This document shows positions 1 to 10,685 of a stretch of 64,000 nucleotides of DNA, in pieces. Position 1 is the first letter of the stretch; each line of letters opens with the position of its first letter. Below the pieces are notes generated by a model that was given only the letters and a program-made list of their open reading frames with translations, was not told the DNA's origin and did not search any database. The stretch is from Cycas panzhihuaensis (lineage: Eukaryota > Cycadophyta). The position numbers were made by a program, and so were the translations under genes. The DNA lies in NCBI GenBank assembly GCA_023213395.1, contig CM041465.1, positions 10,974,001-11,038,000 on the forward strand, written 5' to 3'.

Positions 1-48
1 TCTGACTGATTGAAGGAGATGACAATAGGACCAACATACTCTGTCTCC

Positions 49-200
49 TTTGTAAAAACCCCTTATGGGCGCGGAAGGACAAGAGTAAGTCTCTGCTCTA
101 TCCCATTTGTGAAAACCCCATGTGGGCATGAAAGGATAAGGGTTGTATCATTTTGGAAAATCAGAACCTGTGAAAACTCGAAAGGGCATGGGGGATGACC
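49..200. repeat. Three degenerate ~60-base tandem repeats
   Basis: Blocks starting near 49, 106 and 167 share the core TTTGTGAAAACCCC followed by a GGGCATGAAAGGA-like stretch, so the period is 57-61 bases with many mismatches. They lie upstream of a polypurine tract and LTR-like start, so they are probably part of the 3' untranslated end of an LTR element. A 62-codon open frame crosses them but matches nothing I recognise. Confidence 0.5.
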
Positions 201-430
201 AAATGGTATATGGAGACTCAGTAGATTTCAGCTACAAAATTTATTGTCTTGATTGGCTATCCGCTACATTTAAAGAGTCTTGAGCTGAGTTAGTAGATTA
301 GAAAATTTGTGGGTTTTCTTCCCCATGAGGGTTTCCTACAAAAGTATCATACTAGTTTACTTTGTAAGAGGCTCAAATGAAGACCTCATAGGATAGAATA
401 AAATAGAATGAAATGACCTTCTACCATTAA

Positions 431-760
431 GGGGGAGATTGAAAAGGATTAATGACATAAGGTCATTACATTAGTTGATTATTTCGAAAAAGGGTCTTAA
501 GTGAACTTTAAATTAGATCACTTAAGTGAAATGCACTTTCATGTGCATTATGTGTAATTTCATTTCACCTAACTCAAATGCTCCCTCTCTCAATATAAAA
601 GTAAATCTCAATGGAGGAGATTCATTCTTACCTCCCCATTTTGTGAGAGCTACTTTCTTTCTCTCAAGTCTCTCTTGCTCCCATGTTTTCCTTTGTGTTT
701 AGTGCATGGAGATGAAGGATAGATCCACTCTTTTTATGCATCCCATAAAAAATAATCTAG
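431..760 (+). mobile_element. Candidate polypurine tract and start of a 3' LTR
   Basis: The purine run AAGGGGGAGAT ends at 439 and is followed at once by TGAAAAGGATTAATGAC, the usual arrangement of a polypurine tract abutting the TG of a 3' LTR on the plus strand. A TATA-like TATAAAA at 594-600 fits a U3 promoter. The internal region to the left (1-430) has no recognisable coding sequence. The LTR end and the element class cannot be fixed from one LTR, so the right limit is arbitrary. Confidence 0.4.
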
Positions 761-805
761 TTAGCATTAAGTTTTTATTTTAAAAAAATTCATCTTTTCT
801 AGAAT

Positions 806-876
806 AAAAAATGTAATAATATAGTCAAAAATGTGACAACACAGTGAAAAATATGGTAACATTATCAAAAATATAT
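806..876. repeat. 20-base tandem repeat, about 3.5 units
   Basis: AAAAATGTAATAATATAGTC, AAAAATGTGACAACACAGTG and AAAAATATGGTAACATTATC follow one another head to tail, then a partial AAAAATATAT. The surrounding 760-1365 is AT-rich and I see no gene or LTR boundary in it. Confidence 0.6.
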
Positions 877-1365
877 TTTTTTTTAGTAAGAAAAATATGA
901 CTTTCTATTTTTTTCTCATATTGTAAAATTGTATTATTCAGCTTTTCATCATGTTTTTGGTACTGCCTTTATATTTTTCCTCCTATATTACTACATTTTT
1001 CAACATAAAACCAAAATTTTCCAAAAATAATCTTACTAGATATCTGGGCCCATGATACATGATCTTGAATCTAACCCCCTAGAGTTGATCCTATTCTAAA
1101 ATGATTTCTTTATCACCTCTAATAGTTAGAAAATGGCTCTTGGTATCACCTTTTTCTAATCCTTATCCATGAAAATGAAATAAAAACCTTTTTGTTTTCT
1201 TATAAAAAGGAACTCCCCTTTCAATTTTTAGTAATTTTTATTTTTTATCATTAATTAAGGTATTTTTTATTTTCCAATTACAAAGCCTTTTTTTATGATG
1301 ACTTTTATAATATAAATACGATAGCTTTTACTAATCCTAATGCCCATTTTAACTTATTTCCAAAC

Positions 1366-1533
1366 TAGTAGGATACCACTCCTTAATGATAATTGCACAC
1401 CAACATAACACATAAATAACTCCAAAAAGAGCACTTGTATTACAATACCCTTTGAGGGGGCAACCTCCTAATTATATACAATGACAATGACATTAAGATA
1501 TCCTATTCTAAGGATTATATATATATATATACA

Positions 1534-1583
<50 letters not shown>

Positions 1584-1609
1584 CATATATATATACATAT
1601 ATATACACA

Positions 1610-1692
<83 letters not shown>

Positions 1693-1801
1693 ATCTATGC
1701 TCACTACACAACCTCCTACTTGTACATATGGGATATTACATAAATATATATAGTGCTCAATGACCACTACACAACCTTCTACTTATGCACGTGGGATATT
1801 A
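1366..1801 (-). repeat. 3' LTR of chromovirus-1
   Basis: The block from 1366 to about 1516 is repeated at 7388-7545 with roughly 90% identity (GGATACCACTCCTTAATGAT, the 'cacataaataactcc' stretch, CCCTTTGAGGGGG). Beyond the microsatellite, the 5' end on the minus strand reads TGTAATATCCCATATGTAC at 1739. A second partial copy of the same ~47 bases follows at 1755-1801, so the LTR start is duplicated. The expected terminal CA reads TA at 1366, a likely C-to-T change. Confidence 0.7.
1515..1690. repeat. Compound (TA)n / (ATAC)n microsatellite
   Basis: A (TA)n run is followed by about eight ATAC units at 1531-1562 and then by long (TA)n runs interrupted by CA. It lies inside the 3' LTR of chromovirus-1, where the matching part of the 5' LTR (7545-7560) has only a short TA run, so it expanded after insertion. 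The Tyr/Ile-repeat open frames on both strands are products of the repeat, not genes. Confidence 0.95.
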
Positions 1802-1924
1802 AGAAGAGGGAAGAAGTAGAAGAATAGAAGATATAAGAGAATATAAGAGAAGGTAAGTTAGTAGTTAGATCCCTAATAAAGTATCCCGATTAAAAAAAAC
1901 TTTACCCTCAAAGCTTACTGATTT

Positions 1925-2030
1925 CATGATACTCTTGGATAAATTACTCATTCTCTTAGGTTGTATCTTCTCGTGGAAGTTATTTCCATTTGATGAGATA
2001 CTCAATGATTTGCCTAGATCGTAGATGTCA
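1925..2030 (-). pseudogene. Chromodomain remnant of chromovirus-1
   Basis: Minus-strand translation gives EYLIKWK, LPREDTT and FIQEYHE, separated by stop codons. This matches the chromodomain pattern EYLIKWKGLP-EDATWE-FIQ found at the integrase C-terminus of plant chromoviruses. The order (after the GPY/F domain, before the 3' LTR) is as expected. It is the feature that assigns the element to the chromovirus branch. Confidence 0.75.
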
Positions 2031-2124
2031 AATTCTTTAATCGATGATACATTCTGGAATGAGATGAAGTTTCCCCTCCTTATTTAAGATAGGTAATTCT
2101 ATTTGAACTTGTACTTGTTGCCCA

Positions 2125-3110
2125 ATTACCCTCTTAAGACATGAAACATGAAAGACATTATGGATCCTTAATGGTGGTGTTAAGTCCAAGGCATATGTAA
2201 CTACACCAATCTTCTTAAGAATTTTTTAAGGCCCATAAAATCAAGATCGTAATTTATGTTTCCCATCCCATTTGAGAGATGCCTACTTATATGGTTGCAA
2301 CTGTAAGTATACCCAATCACCTGGTTGAAATGCTCATTTACTTTACCCTTTATTTGCCTATTATTTCATTTGATTTTGTATAAGATTCAGATTTTCCTTA
2401 AGTAGCTTAAGAATTTATGTCATTTATTGGATGTGGTCCTTAACTGCTTGAACCTTAGAATTGATTATAGAATAATTCTTAATTATGGGTGGTTCATAGC
2501 CATGTAATGCTTAGAATAGAATCATTCCTCCTGATGCATGATAGGTTGTATTATACCAACATTCTGCTAAAGGAAGCTAATGATGCCGTTGGCCCTACAT
2601 ATCTAAAGCATAATAATGAAGGTATCCTTCAAAGCTCTTATTAACCACCTTAGTTTAACCATCTCTTTTTAGATGGTAGGATGATCTCATTGTTAATTTG
2701 GTACCAAGTAGATGGAAGAGTTTCGTCCAAAAGTTGGTGGTGAACTTGGGGTTTCGATCATTAACTATATATTTGGGCATGCCATGCAACCTATGTATAT
2801 CCTTTAAAAAGATTTGAATAATTTTCTTTGCCTTATATATGGCTTGAATGCCATAGAAATGAGCATATTTGGTTAGCCTATCAACAACCACAAGTATAGC
2901 ATCTTTTCCTTTTGACTTGGGTAGACCCATAATGAAGTCCATAGAAATTTCTTCCCATCATTGATTTGGTATGGGAAGGGGTTGTAACAATCCTGAAGAT
3001 TTGATTATTTTTGTCTTATGTTGTTGATAATTTTCACATGAGGAAACATATCTCTTTACATCTCCTTTTTGGTCCTTCTAAAAGAGAAATTATTTTAAGA
3101 AGTGGTATAT
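2125..3110 (-). pseudogene. Integrase of chromovirus-1 (DDE core and GPY/F)
   Basis: The core at 2942-2655 reads MDFIMGLPKSKGKDAILVVV at its start, with the first catalytic Asp in MDFI and the second in VNDRNPKF. The catalytic Glu region after about 2650 is broken. Downstream (2290-2125) FYGP-KILKKIG and LRIHNVFHVSCLK form the GPY/F module that precedes a chromodomain. Integrase inserts the cDNA into host chromosomes. Several stops and frameshifts make it non-functional. Confidence 0.8.
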
Positions 3111-3439
3111 TTGTAGGAACCCTGAGTGACCTGCTATTAGAGATGCATATGCATTATGTAAAATTTTCTCCTTGAGGCTAGAGTGAGGGCATATATATAT
3201 TTGATTCTTATACTAGAGAATATTTGTAGACCATGTATAGTGGGTTGAATTCCCTACCCTAGCTTGAAGGTCTTGAATGATCTACTTTATAAAGGGGTCC
3301 TAACCCCATTCTTGCTTGGAAACCACTGTCCAAGAGGGATTGACCATGGTGATAGAAAATAGAATAAAGCATTCTTCCTTATGAGATAAAGCATCAACAA
3401 CTATATTATCCTTGCTTTTTTTATATATGATTTCAAAGT

Positions 3440-3730
3440 TGAAATCTTGTATTTTAGTGACCTATTTTTTTTGTTCCTCAGATGTTGTCATTTGAGTTAG
3501 GAAATATTTTAAGCTATCATGGCCTATTTTAATTTGGAAATGTGTTCCCAATAAATATTATCACCATTTCCTAATTTCATAGAGAATTGCTAACATCTCC
3601 TTCTCATAGATGGATTTGACTTATTCTTTAGGTGTAAGTTGACGATTTTTAAAGGCCAAAGGTTTCCCTTCTTATATTAAGATTACTCTAATGCCTTACC
3701 CTGATAAATCACATTCAATGGTGAAGATCT
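3440..3730 (-). pseudogene. RNase H of chromovirus-1
   Basis: The minus strand gives FTIECDLSG then GIRVILI and GKPLAFKNRQLTPKE, which aligns with the gypsy RNase H N-terminal pattern (ETDASG-GIGAVL-GHPIAF-SK-LSPKE). Stops interrupt it. It lies between RT and integrase, as in all Ty3/gypsy pol genes, where it would remove the RNA strand of the hybrid. Confidence 0.65.
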
Positions 3731-3899
3731 TTATAAAGTTTAGTATTGTAAGGACTGATGTGGTAGTTAAAGCCACCTTTAGGTGTTCAAATACTTCAAA
3801 GGCCTTATCATTCCAATGAAAGGAATCCTTTTTTAACAAGTTGATTAAAGGGGAAGTAATTCTTGCATATCCCTAAACAAACTTTTGATAATACCCTAT

Positions 3900-4570
3900 C
3901 ATTCCCAAGAATCCACTAAGTCCCTTGATGTTTTTTGGTTTAGGCTAATTTATGATAACTACAATTTTCTTAGGATTTACTTTAACTCCTTCTTGAGAGA
4001 TAATATGGACCAAATATTCTATTTCTATTTGCCTAAATTGACATTTTAATTTTTTGGCATAAAGTTGGTTATTTAAAAGCACCTGTAATGCCTTATCAAT
4101 ATGTTGAAGATGGTCTTTCCATGTATGATTGAAGATCAAAATGTCATCAAAAAAGGCTAACATGAACTTTCTTAAGTAAGTTTAAAAGAGTTTGTTCATG
4201 AGTCCTTGAAAGGTGGATGGGGCATTAATCAAGCCAAATGGCATGTCTAAAAGTTCATAATATCCTTCATATATACGAAATGTAGTTTTATGAACATCCT
4301 CTACCTTAATTCTAATTTGATGGTATCTTGACCACAAGTCCAAGGATATGAAGAATGTTTCTCCATGGAGTTCATCCAAGAGCTCATCGATGACTGGTAT
4401 AGGAAATTTATCCTTGATGGTTATCTTATTGAGCTTATAGTAGTCTATACATATGTAAAATGAGCCATCCTTTTTTTTACTAAAATCATAAGGGCAAAAA
4501 AAGTACTTTTACTTTTCCTAATATTGCCAACATTAAGGAGTTCTTGAACTAGTCATTCAATTTTATTCTT
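3900..4570 (-). pseudogene. Reverse transcriptase of chromovirus-1
   Basis: Two frames cover the palm and fingers. 4379-4182 carries [19 protein letters not shown] (the catalytic-Asp motif, normally SKLDLRSGYHQIR) and [17 protein letters not shown]. 4163-3945 opens with FFDDILIF, the YVDDIL box with Tyr-Val replaced by Phe-Phe and both Asp kept, followed by the connection QIEIEYLVHIISQEGV. Frames are split by stops, so this is a pseudogene, but the family assignment is clear. Confidence 0.85.
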
Positions 4571-4909
4571 TTATTGGTAGGGGTACTGGTATGGTCGAAT
4601 ACGGGGAAGATTGCTTCCACCTACTAGGTCAATGCTTTGATCTTAGTCACATACTAGGGGGAGACCTTAAGCAATGTCCTGAAAGACCTAGTTATGGTAG
4701 TGAATTACCAATTTTAAGTCATTTGGTATACCATCATCTTGGAGATTGTCCCTTTCTATTGGAAGTTCCTGACCTTCTAGAGCATAACATTTATCAATGA
4801 TTCCTATACCACCTTTTTCAATAAGCCTCTCCATACAGTGTGAGTTGATGATTTAGGTTGGAGGAGGAATGATCCCATTTAATTGATAGTTAATTCCTTT
4901 AGAAGTAAA

Positions 4910-5205
4910 TCAGATGAAGAGCTCTTGCATATTTAGTTGAATGGTCCCTAGTGGTTTAAGCCATTGTATCCCCATTACAACATCGACTCCTCCAATGAGA
5001 ATGCTATATATGGAAGTGGAGAGCTGATAGTCACTTATTTTTAACTTGATATTTTGGCAGTTTTCCTCAAAAGAGAGTGTCCCTCTATTAGCCACCATAA
5101 ATTAGAAATTTTTGATAAGATATAGAAAATAGTTAAGTTCTTCAACAAGTTTTTGATTAATGAAATTATGGGTGCTCCCAGAATCTATGAGGATAACCAC
5201 CTTCT
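4910..5205 (-). pseudogene. Aspartic protease of chromovirus-1
   Basis: The minus strand at about 5200-5155 encodes VVILIDSGSTHNFINQ with the catalytic DSG intact. The following 62-codon frame (5098-4910) ends with GGVDVVMGIQWLKPLGTIQ, the conserved C-terminal part of chromoviral proteases. The enzyme would process Gag-Pol. A frame break lies between the two halves. Confidence 0.75.
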
Positions 5206-5389
5206 TTTTCTTTATATACCCAATAAGTTTGAGTGTATTTGGGGCTACAATTCTAGTAAGGGCATGCACAAATATAGTAGAAGTATCTTCTTCTTCCTCC
5301 TCGGGTGGATCATCGTCATTACTTTTTGGCTCTAATGAGGTTTCCTCTATTGGTTCATCATCTTGGACATCCTTAATGATGAAAAAGTG

Positions 5390-6270
5390 TCATTCAGGAT
5401 AATTATATTCTTTATTCCACTTTTGGTTATAATGAAAACATAACCCTTTCAACCATTTCTTATCCATCTCTTGGGAAGTCATTCGTTATGCACCAGGAAC
5501 CTAAAATTGTGGTCGCTTTTCTAGGAATATTTGTGGGAGGTGTCAAGATGCCTTATTTTTTGCTTCAATATGTCAAGAAAAATTAATAGTTGTAGAGATG
5601 TTATTAGGTTTTAGGAGTCATAACTTGTGTCTAATGTTATCTCATAACCCACCAATGTACAACTCAAGTAATTTATTTTGATAAAGACCATCAACCCTTA
5701 TAGAGAGATGTCAGTATTCTACTATATAAAGCAAAATAATCCTCTCTTATTTCACTTTAGCTAACTAGTTAAAGTAGTTATGATCCTAGGTACTATCATA
5801 TTGAGCTAAAAGATCTTTAATAAAACCCTCCCATTGATAACTAAGCCTACTAATTATTTTTATAACCCATTGGTACCATTAGTAGGGTTCAGTTTCTATG
5901 TGTAGAGAAGCAAGGAGGATCTTCTTATTTGTTGGAACTTGATGAAGAGAAAAGTATTATTCTATTTGGGTGATCTAGGTACAAACATTTATGCCATTAA
6001 ACTTCTAATTTCTACCTTGGGAAGGAAGTTAGGAAAGAAGCACCTTCTATCATTATCTTCATCTTCTTTAGCAAAGCGACCCCACCTATATAAGTAGTAT
6101 CATCAAATTTAATCTTTTCTTCCTTAAAGGATTTTATGGTTGTGAGCTCTAGCATTACTGTTTTAAAATTTTCATTGAAGTTAGTTTGGATTTATAATAT
6201 GTCTCCTCGAAGTTGTGTGATAGCATCTGAGTCTAACTAGGGTTCATCTTAGGGGCCATTTGTTCATAAG
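5390..6270 (-). pseudogene. Gag of chromovirus-1 with zinc-knuckle remnant
   Basis: Near 5455-5400 the minus strand reads KGLCFHYNQKWNKEYNYPEC, a damaged version of the chromoviral Gag knuckle (GLCFRCGEKWSPGHRC). Upstream to about 6270 lies the expected capsid region, broken by stops. I rely mainly on position upstream of the protease; only the knuckle is recognisable by sequence. Confidence 0.5.
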
Positions 6271-7136
6271 ACCTAAGTTGAATCTTAGTTAGTAAATGTA
6301 AATGAAAAGGATTTGATAGGGTGTGTACAGACTGTTATCCCCAATGTTTTACAATAAGGTAATATGTTTTTTTTTTTTTTTTGGCTTTTTTGGTCCATTA
6401 ACTAGTTGACTGGCTATGTGCACATGAACTGATAATAGACTAGCTAGATATACTAGATTAACAAATTAATAATATCTGACTCATCGACTAACTAGGCACA
6501 TATAGACCACTAATAGATTGACCAAGTACACTAGGTATAGTATTGTCTGGTTTGTAGGCCCTCTGATATACTGATCCTAATTATAAGTAGTATCTACTTA
6601 TAGAGGCTAATGCTCTACTCTATAGTCATACTATCCCATCTCTAGGGTACATGGAGAGTAACTTCTTGGGGCTAACTACTTATTAGTGTACTATAAATTA
6701 TAAATGTTCAATAGGTTTTATATGGTTACCTATATTAGGAAGGCCTATCTAGTAGGTCCTCCCATATACCCACAGGTAAGTTAAGGTGTAATTCTATAGT
6801 CAAGTTCTATCTAAGGCTTAATTTAGGAGTGTGATCTCCAATCCTTCACACAAGAGATAGAAAAGCCATAATGCACTTAGCCCAAAATAATAGATCCTCA
6901 TGATATTTATAGACCCCTAACACAGGGTCTCTATCTAAATGTAAAAGAAAACTACTTGGTGGCAGCATTAGGGTAGTTGCCCAATTGTAGTGTTGTCTAC
7001 CCCTAAAAAGTAAAAGTGACTAAGTAGAAATTAAATGAGAATATGTATTAATAAGAAAAAATTGATGGAAAAAAATTAATTATTTAATACCTTTGACTCT
7101 CCCAAAGGGTAAGGATTGACTACTCTGATACCACTT

Positions 7137-7385
7137 GTAACAAATCGTTACGCCAAAACCTCAAGGTGTTAGTGATGAGAGCCCCCCACCAAGTAGACCA
7201 TTACCTCTCCCTGGGTTAAATAGACTAGCCCCACCTAGCCCTACTTTCATCAGTGTTCATGTGCCCCATAGGCCCCGTCTATGGTGGTATTTTATACATT
7301 AATGATATTTGGCATGTCACTCTGCTACCCCTATAAGTAACATTGCCCCAATGGGATTCAAACCTAGGTCTTGGCTCCGATGCCA
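7137..7385 (-). repeat. 250-base dispersed repeat, copy 1 (inverted)
   Basis: The reverse complement of this segment matches 7656-7904 at roughly 75-80% by eye along its whole length. On the minus strand it begins AGTGGCATCGGAGCC, then has GGTTTGAATCC, close to the Pol III B box GGTTCGAATCC. It ends GGCGTAACGATTTGTTAC, after which AAGTGGTATCAGAG recurs. It is either a tRNA-derived SINE inserted at the chromovirus primer site with a ~14-base duplication, or a short LTR-like unit carrying its own primer site. I cannot decide between them. Confidence 0.6.
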
Positions 7386-7580
7386 CTTGGTAGGATACCA
7401 CTCCTAAATGATAATTGCACACCAATATAACACATAAATAACTCCAAAAGGATCACTTATATTACAATACCCTTTGAGGGGGAAACCTCCCAATTACATG
7501 CAATAACAATGGCATTTAAGATATTCTACTATAAGGATTATATAAATATATATATAGCTCTATGCTTAGTACAAAACCTA
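7373..7580 (-). repeat. 5' LTR and primer-binding site of chromovirus-1
   Basis: The LTR block 7388-7580 matches 1366-1516 and 1691-1715. Its minus-strand 3' end is GTGGTATCCTACCA, followed after two bases by TGGCATCGGAGCC (7385-7373). This resembles TGGTATCAGAGCC, complementary to the 3' end of initiator tRNA-Met. The LTR is cut at 7580, where a SINE-like repeat begins, so its outer end and target duplication are lost. Confidence 0.65.
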
Positions 7581-7655
7581 GAGGTAATGGTCTACTTAGT
7601 GGGGGGATCTCTTCACTAACACCTTGAGGTTATACTGTAATAGTTCATTATAAAT
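7581..7655 (+). repeat. 250-base dispersed repeat, truncated copy 2
   Basis: GAGGTAATGGTCTACTTAGT through CACCTTGAGG to GTTCATTATAAATGG repeats the last ~75 bases of the full copy that follows. It forms a head-to-tail partial tandem with it. It also marks the point where the chromovirus-1 5' LTR is truncated. Confidence 0.65.
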
Positions 7656-7904
7656 GGTATTAAATCCAAGACCAAGGTTCAAATCTTGTGGAGGTAATGC
7701 CACTTACGGGGGTAGTGGGTGACGCACCAAACATTATCAATGCATAAAATGCCATCATAATTGGGGCCTATGGGGTGCATAAATGTTGGTGAAAGTGGGG
7801 CTAGGTAGGGCTAGCCTATTTGACCTAGGGAAAGATAATGGTCTACTTAGTAGGGGACCCTCTTCATTAATGCCTTGAGGTTTTGGTGTAACGGTTCATT
7901 ACAC
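7656..7904 (+). repeat. 250-base dispersed repeat, copy 3
   Basis: Full-length copy in plus orientation: GGTATTAAATCCAAGACC, the B-box-like AAGGTTCAAATC, GGGGCCTATGGGG, GGTCTACTTAGTAGGGGACC, and the end GGTGTAACGGTTCATTACAC. It shares the whole order with the inverted copy at 7137-7385. The repeated GGTATC-AGAGCC start and TTCATTACA end suggest units that join head to tail. Confidence 0.65.
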
Positions 7905-7978
7905 AATCAATGATGTGTTATGAACTATTCAACCCATTAAAGAACTAAAATAATGATGGAACTATTATTTTAAAATAA

Positions 7979-8330
7979 TTTACTAATGAGCCTAAACTAT
8001 GATTGTATTGTGCTTCAAAATATCACTCGTTAAAGAGCCTAAACTATGGTAATGAGTTGCTCCAAAAAGTAACCTATTAATAAGCTTATAAACTATGGCT
8101 ATCCATATTATTATACTCTAAAAAGTCACTTACTAATGATCCTAAACTATGGTAGTCTCATGCTCTAAAAATTCACTTATTAAGAGCCTAAACTATGATA
8201 GTGAGTCACTCTAAAAAGTCACCTATTAATAAGCTTATAAAGTATGATAGCCCATCTCATTTAGCTCTAAAAAGTCACCCATTAATAAGCTTGTAAACTA
8301 TAAGTCTATCCTTTATGCTCTAGTAAAGAG
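7979..8330. repeat. Minisatellite with a three-unit higher-order repeat
   Basis: Seven head-to-tail units share TACTAATGAGCCTAAACTAT and end in CTCTAAAAAGTCAC. Their starts are 7979, 8027, 8074, 8130, 8177, 8223 and 8279, with lengths 48, 47, 56, 47, 46, 56 and 52. Unit 1 is closest to unit 4, 2 to 5, and 3 to 6 (the 56-mers share CTATTAATAAGCTTATAAA), so a ~150-base trimer was duplicated. The core resembles the segment between the extra RNase H and the 3' LTR of the Tat-type elements in this window. Confidence 0.8.
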
Positions 8331-8383
8331 ACCTTGCCTTTGAATCATGGTTAATGAGGTAAAACTATGACCACCCAATTACT

Positions 8384-8575
8384 AAGCCCTATTTAATCAA
8401 TGGGCATCATTGGCGATATTATTAATTGAGTTTATTCTTAAGCCCTATACAGTTTATGGGCATTTCTAGTAGTACCATGAACTAAGTGCAAGCCCCATCC
8501 TATTTATGGGCATCCTCATGGTAGTTTATCTTTTAAGCCTTGTGTGTTTGACAGGCACCTTGGTGACACTTCTTT
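8384..8575. repeat. Second minisatellite, four units of 45-56 bases
   Basis: Units starting at 8384, 8440, 8490 and 8535 each open with AAGCCCTAT-like sequence followed by TTTATGGGCAT. They diverge in their second halves. The array directly follows the first minisatellite after a spacer containing TTAATGAGGTAAAACTATGA. From 8576 to 9518 the sequence is AT-rich and I see no gene or element boundary. Confidence 0.6.
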
Positions 8576-9569
8576 TAGTATTATAGTAAAGTTAAGATCC
8601 ACTCTTAACTTAGCTTTGATAAGTTCTTTTAAGGCTATTTAAATTTCCTTACACCTTTCTATCATCCACATATATATCATTTAATCCCTTTGCTTTTGAG
8701 AGACTTTTACTTTTGAATCATTGCCACCTTTCACCATCCTACTTCTATTTTAAAGTAGGAGCTTTAGGTGTTAAAGGGGTAAATGTTTCACCAAAATCTA
8801 TCCCTTGATTGATGTATATATGACTTGTTGATATTTATTTGATCATGGGTGTGTTCCTTGTTAAATGAGAATTAATTTGATTATTAATGAATATTGTGAT
8901 ATATTTTTATTAAGTTTTCTATGATTTTGATAAAGCATTGTATTGATATTTTAGATGATTGACATTTGGATAATGATGAATGTATTATTATATCCTCCAC
9001 ATGCTGATGAATAAAATTATAGCAATACAATCTCTCCTTGTGTCCATTCCAATCCACTTTTTTCTTTTTAAAACACCCCTTTGTTTTTATCCTTTTCTCT
9101 TGATTTTATACTTTGGCTATTGATTTTTCATGTTTTTTAGTCTTTGCTTAATTTATCTTTTTCTAGGTTATTTTTGTCCCTAATAGAATTATTTTCTAGG
9201 ATTTTTTGCAATACATTAAGGTATTAAAGTTTGTTTATTAAACTTTTGCATTTCCTATTTCTTTGTATTTTTAGTGTTGCTAAAAATATGATTCACAAAA
9301 TATAATCAGTAACATTTTATGAATTAAATCACATTTTTCTGTCTTCATAAAATGTAACCAATTCTATTTTATAAAGAAAGTCACATTTTTTATTGCTTTA
9401 CATGCTTTTTTTTTTTTTTTTTAACATGTTGATTTCCTTTTGTCTTTATATGCCACCACCCAGATTTTGTGGTAATAATTTCTTCCTTGCCCCAAAACTC
9501 CTAAAACCTTTTAGAGTTAAGGATTGTTACATCTAGGATAAGGATAGGCGTTGGCGATCATTCGAGGAG

Positions 9570-10130
9570 TTGCATGGTTTTGAGGGGGAGAGCCTGAGAG
9601 TGAAGGGGGTGTTAGAAAACCAGTACATTTTGAGGAGGCCTTCTTCTGACACTTTGGTCTGGCCCCTCTCCTCTAAGGGTTCATATACGGTCAAAGATGG
9701 CTATAATCTGATGAAGAACAGAGAAGGTTGGGTTAGGAATGATCTGTTGGCTGGGGTATGGAAGTTGGGGCTCCTTCCGAAGATTGCGGCATTTTGGTGG
9801 CTATGCTTACGAAACAAAATCCTCACAATGGATAACCTCTTAAAGCGGGGTTTCCAGTTGGCAAACAGATGCATCCTTTACAAGGTGGAAGTTGAGAACC
9901 TGGACCACCTTAGTATTCATTGTTCCTACTCGATTGGAATATGGAATGAGATTTGGTCTAGGATGGGATTGGCATGGGTTTCATCCAAATCTTTAAAAGA
10001 TCAGTGGATTGCATGGGATTCTCCTTTCAAGAGTAAAACGCTTGTAAGCCTTTGGAAAATGATCCTCTCGATAGGCTCCTGGACTATCTGGAAAGAACGT
10101 AACAGGAGAATTTTTGAGGGAAAAAGATGA
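9570..10130 (+). pseudogene. LINE pol fragment: zinc-binding RT domain (zf-RVT)
   Basis: A 186-codon open frame. It contains LVWPLSSKGSYTVKDGYNLM, then VWKLGLLPKIAAFWWLCLRN and ILTMDNLLKRGF. The usual Cys pair (CILYKVEVENLDHL-IHC) is partly kept. SWTIWKERNRRIFEGK closes it. This is the classic domain after the RT in plant L1-type LINEs. It lacks its N-terminal RT partner because of 5' truncation, and the ATG is internal, so the frame is a fragment and not a real start. Confidence 0.85.
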
Positions 10131-10289
10131 TAAAGGCGATATTGGTCACGAGATTAGAAAGGGTATTTGGAAATACCGCATTCCCTAAGGAGGACAGGAT
10201 CCCCAAAGGGGAAGAAGGAGTTCTTGTGGATTGGGGAATAGGCCTGCTGAAGCAAGGAAGTGTGGGGAGGAGAGCAATCAAATGGATCC

Positions 10290-10685
10290 CTCTAGACATA
10301 TCCTGGGTAAAAATAAACTTTGATGGAGCCGCCAAAGGTAATCCCGGAGAGGCGGGGGGGGGGGGGGGGAGGTCCCTACAGGGATCATTTAGGGAATGTG
10401 ATCTGGGCTTTTTCGGAGTACTTAGGTATCCAATCAAATAAAAAAATAGAGGTATGGGCAATGCAAAGGGTGATAGACCTGATGGACGAGGAGGGAGCCT
10501 TGAAGGTGATTGTTGAAGGTGACTCCATGTACGTGATAAGTTATTTAAGGGGGGATGCAGATCCAGGGTGGATCAACATAGATATCTTTAGGGATGTGCA
10601 AGATATTCTGAGTTCCAAAATGGGTGTTCAGATTCAGCATACTTACAGGGAAGGAAATTTGGCAGCAGATTGGCTGGAAAATTGA
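10290..10685 (+). pseudogene. LINE RNase H domain, frameshifted at a G run
   Basis: The domain starts WVKINFDGAAKGNPG with the first catalytic Asp (DGA). It shifts frame at a run of 16 G (10354-10369) and continues in the other frame with GPYRDHLGNVIWAFSEYLG, KIEVWAMQRVIDL, a catalytic Asp in VEGDSMYV, and HTYREGNLAADWLEN with the last Asp. This is the RVT_3-type RNase H found at the C-terminus of many plant LINEs. The long G run is a likely slippage site in the element or in sequencing. Confidence 0.85.

Larger units (their letters stand above)
1366..7580 (-). mobile_element. Chromovirus-1: degenerate Ty3/gypsy element with chromodomain
   Basis: Reading the minus strand from 7580 to 1366 gives 5' LTR, primer site, gag, protease, reverse transcriptase, RNase H, integrase, GPY/F domain and chromodomain, then 3' LTR. 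That is the order of a Ty3/gypsy chromovirus, whose chromodomain is thought to guide integration into marked chromatin. The ~6.2 kb length is typical. Every domain carries stops and frameshifts, so the copy is dead. The LTR copies share a ~150-base block (GGATACCACTCC to the TA-rich tract) but the 5' copy is truncated at 7580. Domain entries below give the evidence. Confidence 0.85.

Noticed and set aside
1468-1767. Tyr/Ile-repeat open frames on both strands
   Set aside because: They are translations of the (TA)n/(ATAC)n microsatellite and carry no independent coding signal.
7976-8575. CRISPR-like array
   Set aside because: Unit lengths and sequences form head-to-tail minisatellites without distinct spacers, and the DNA is plant.
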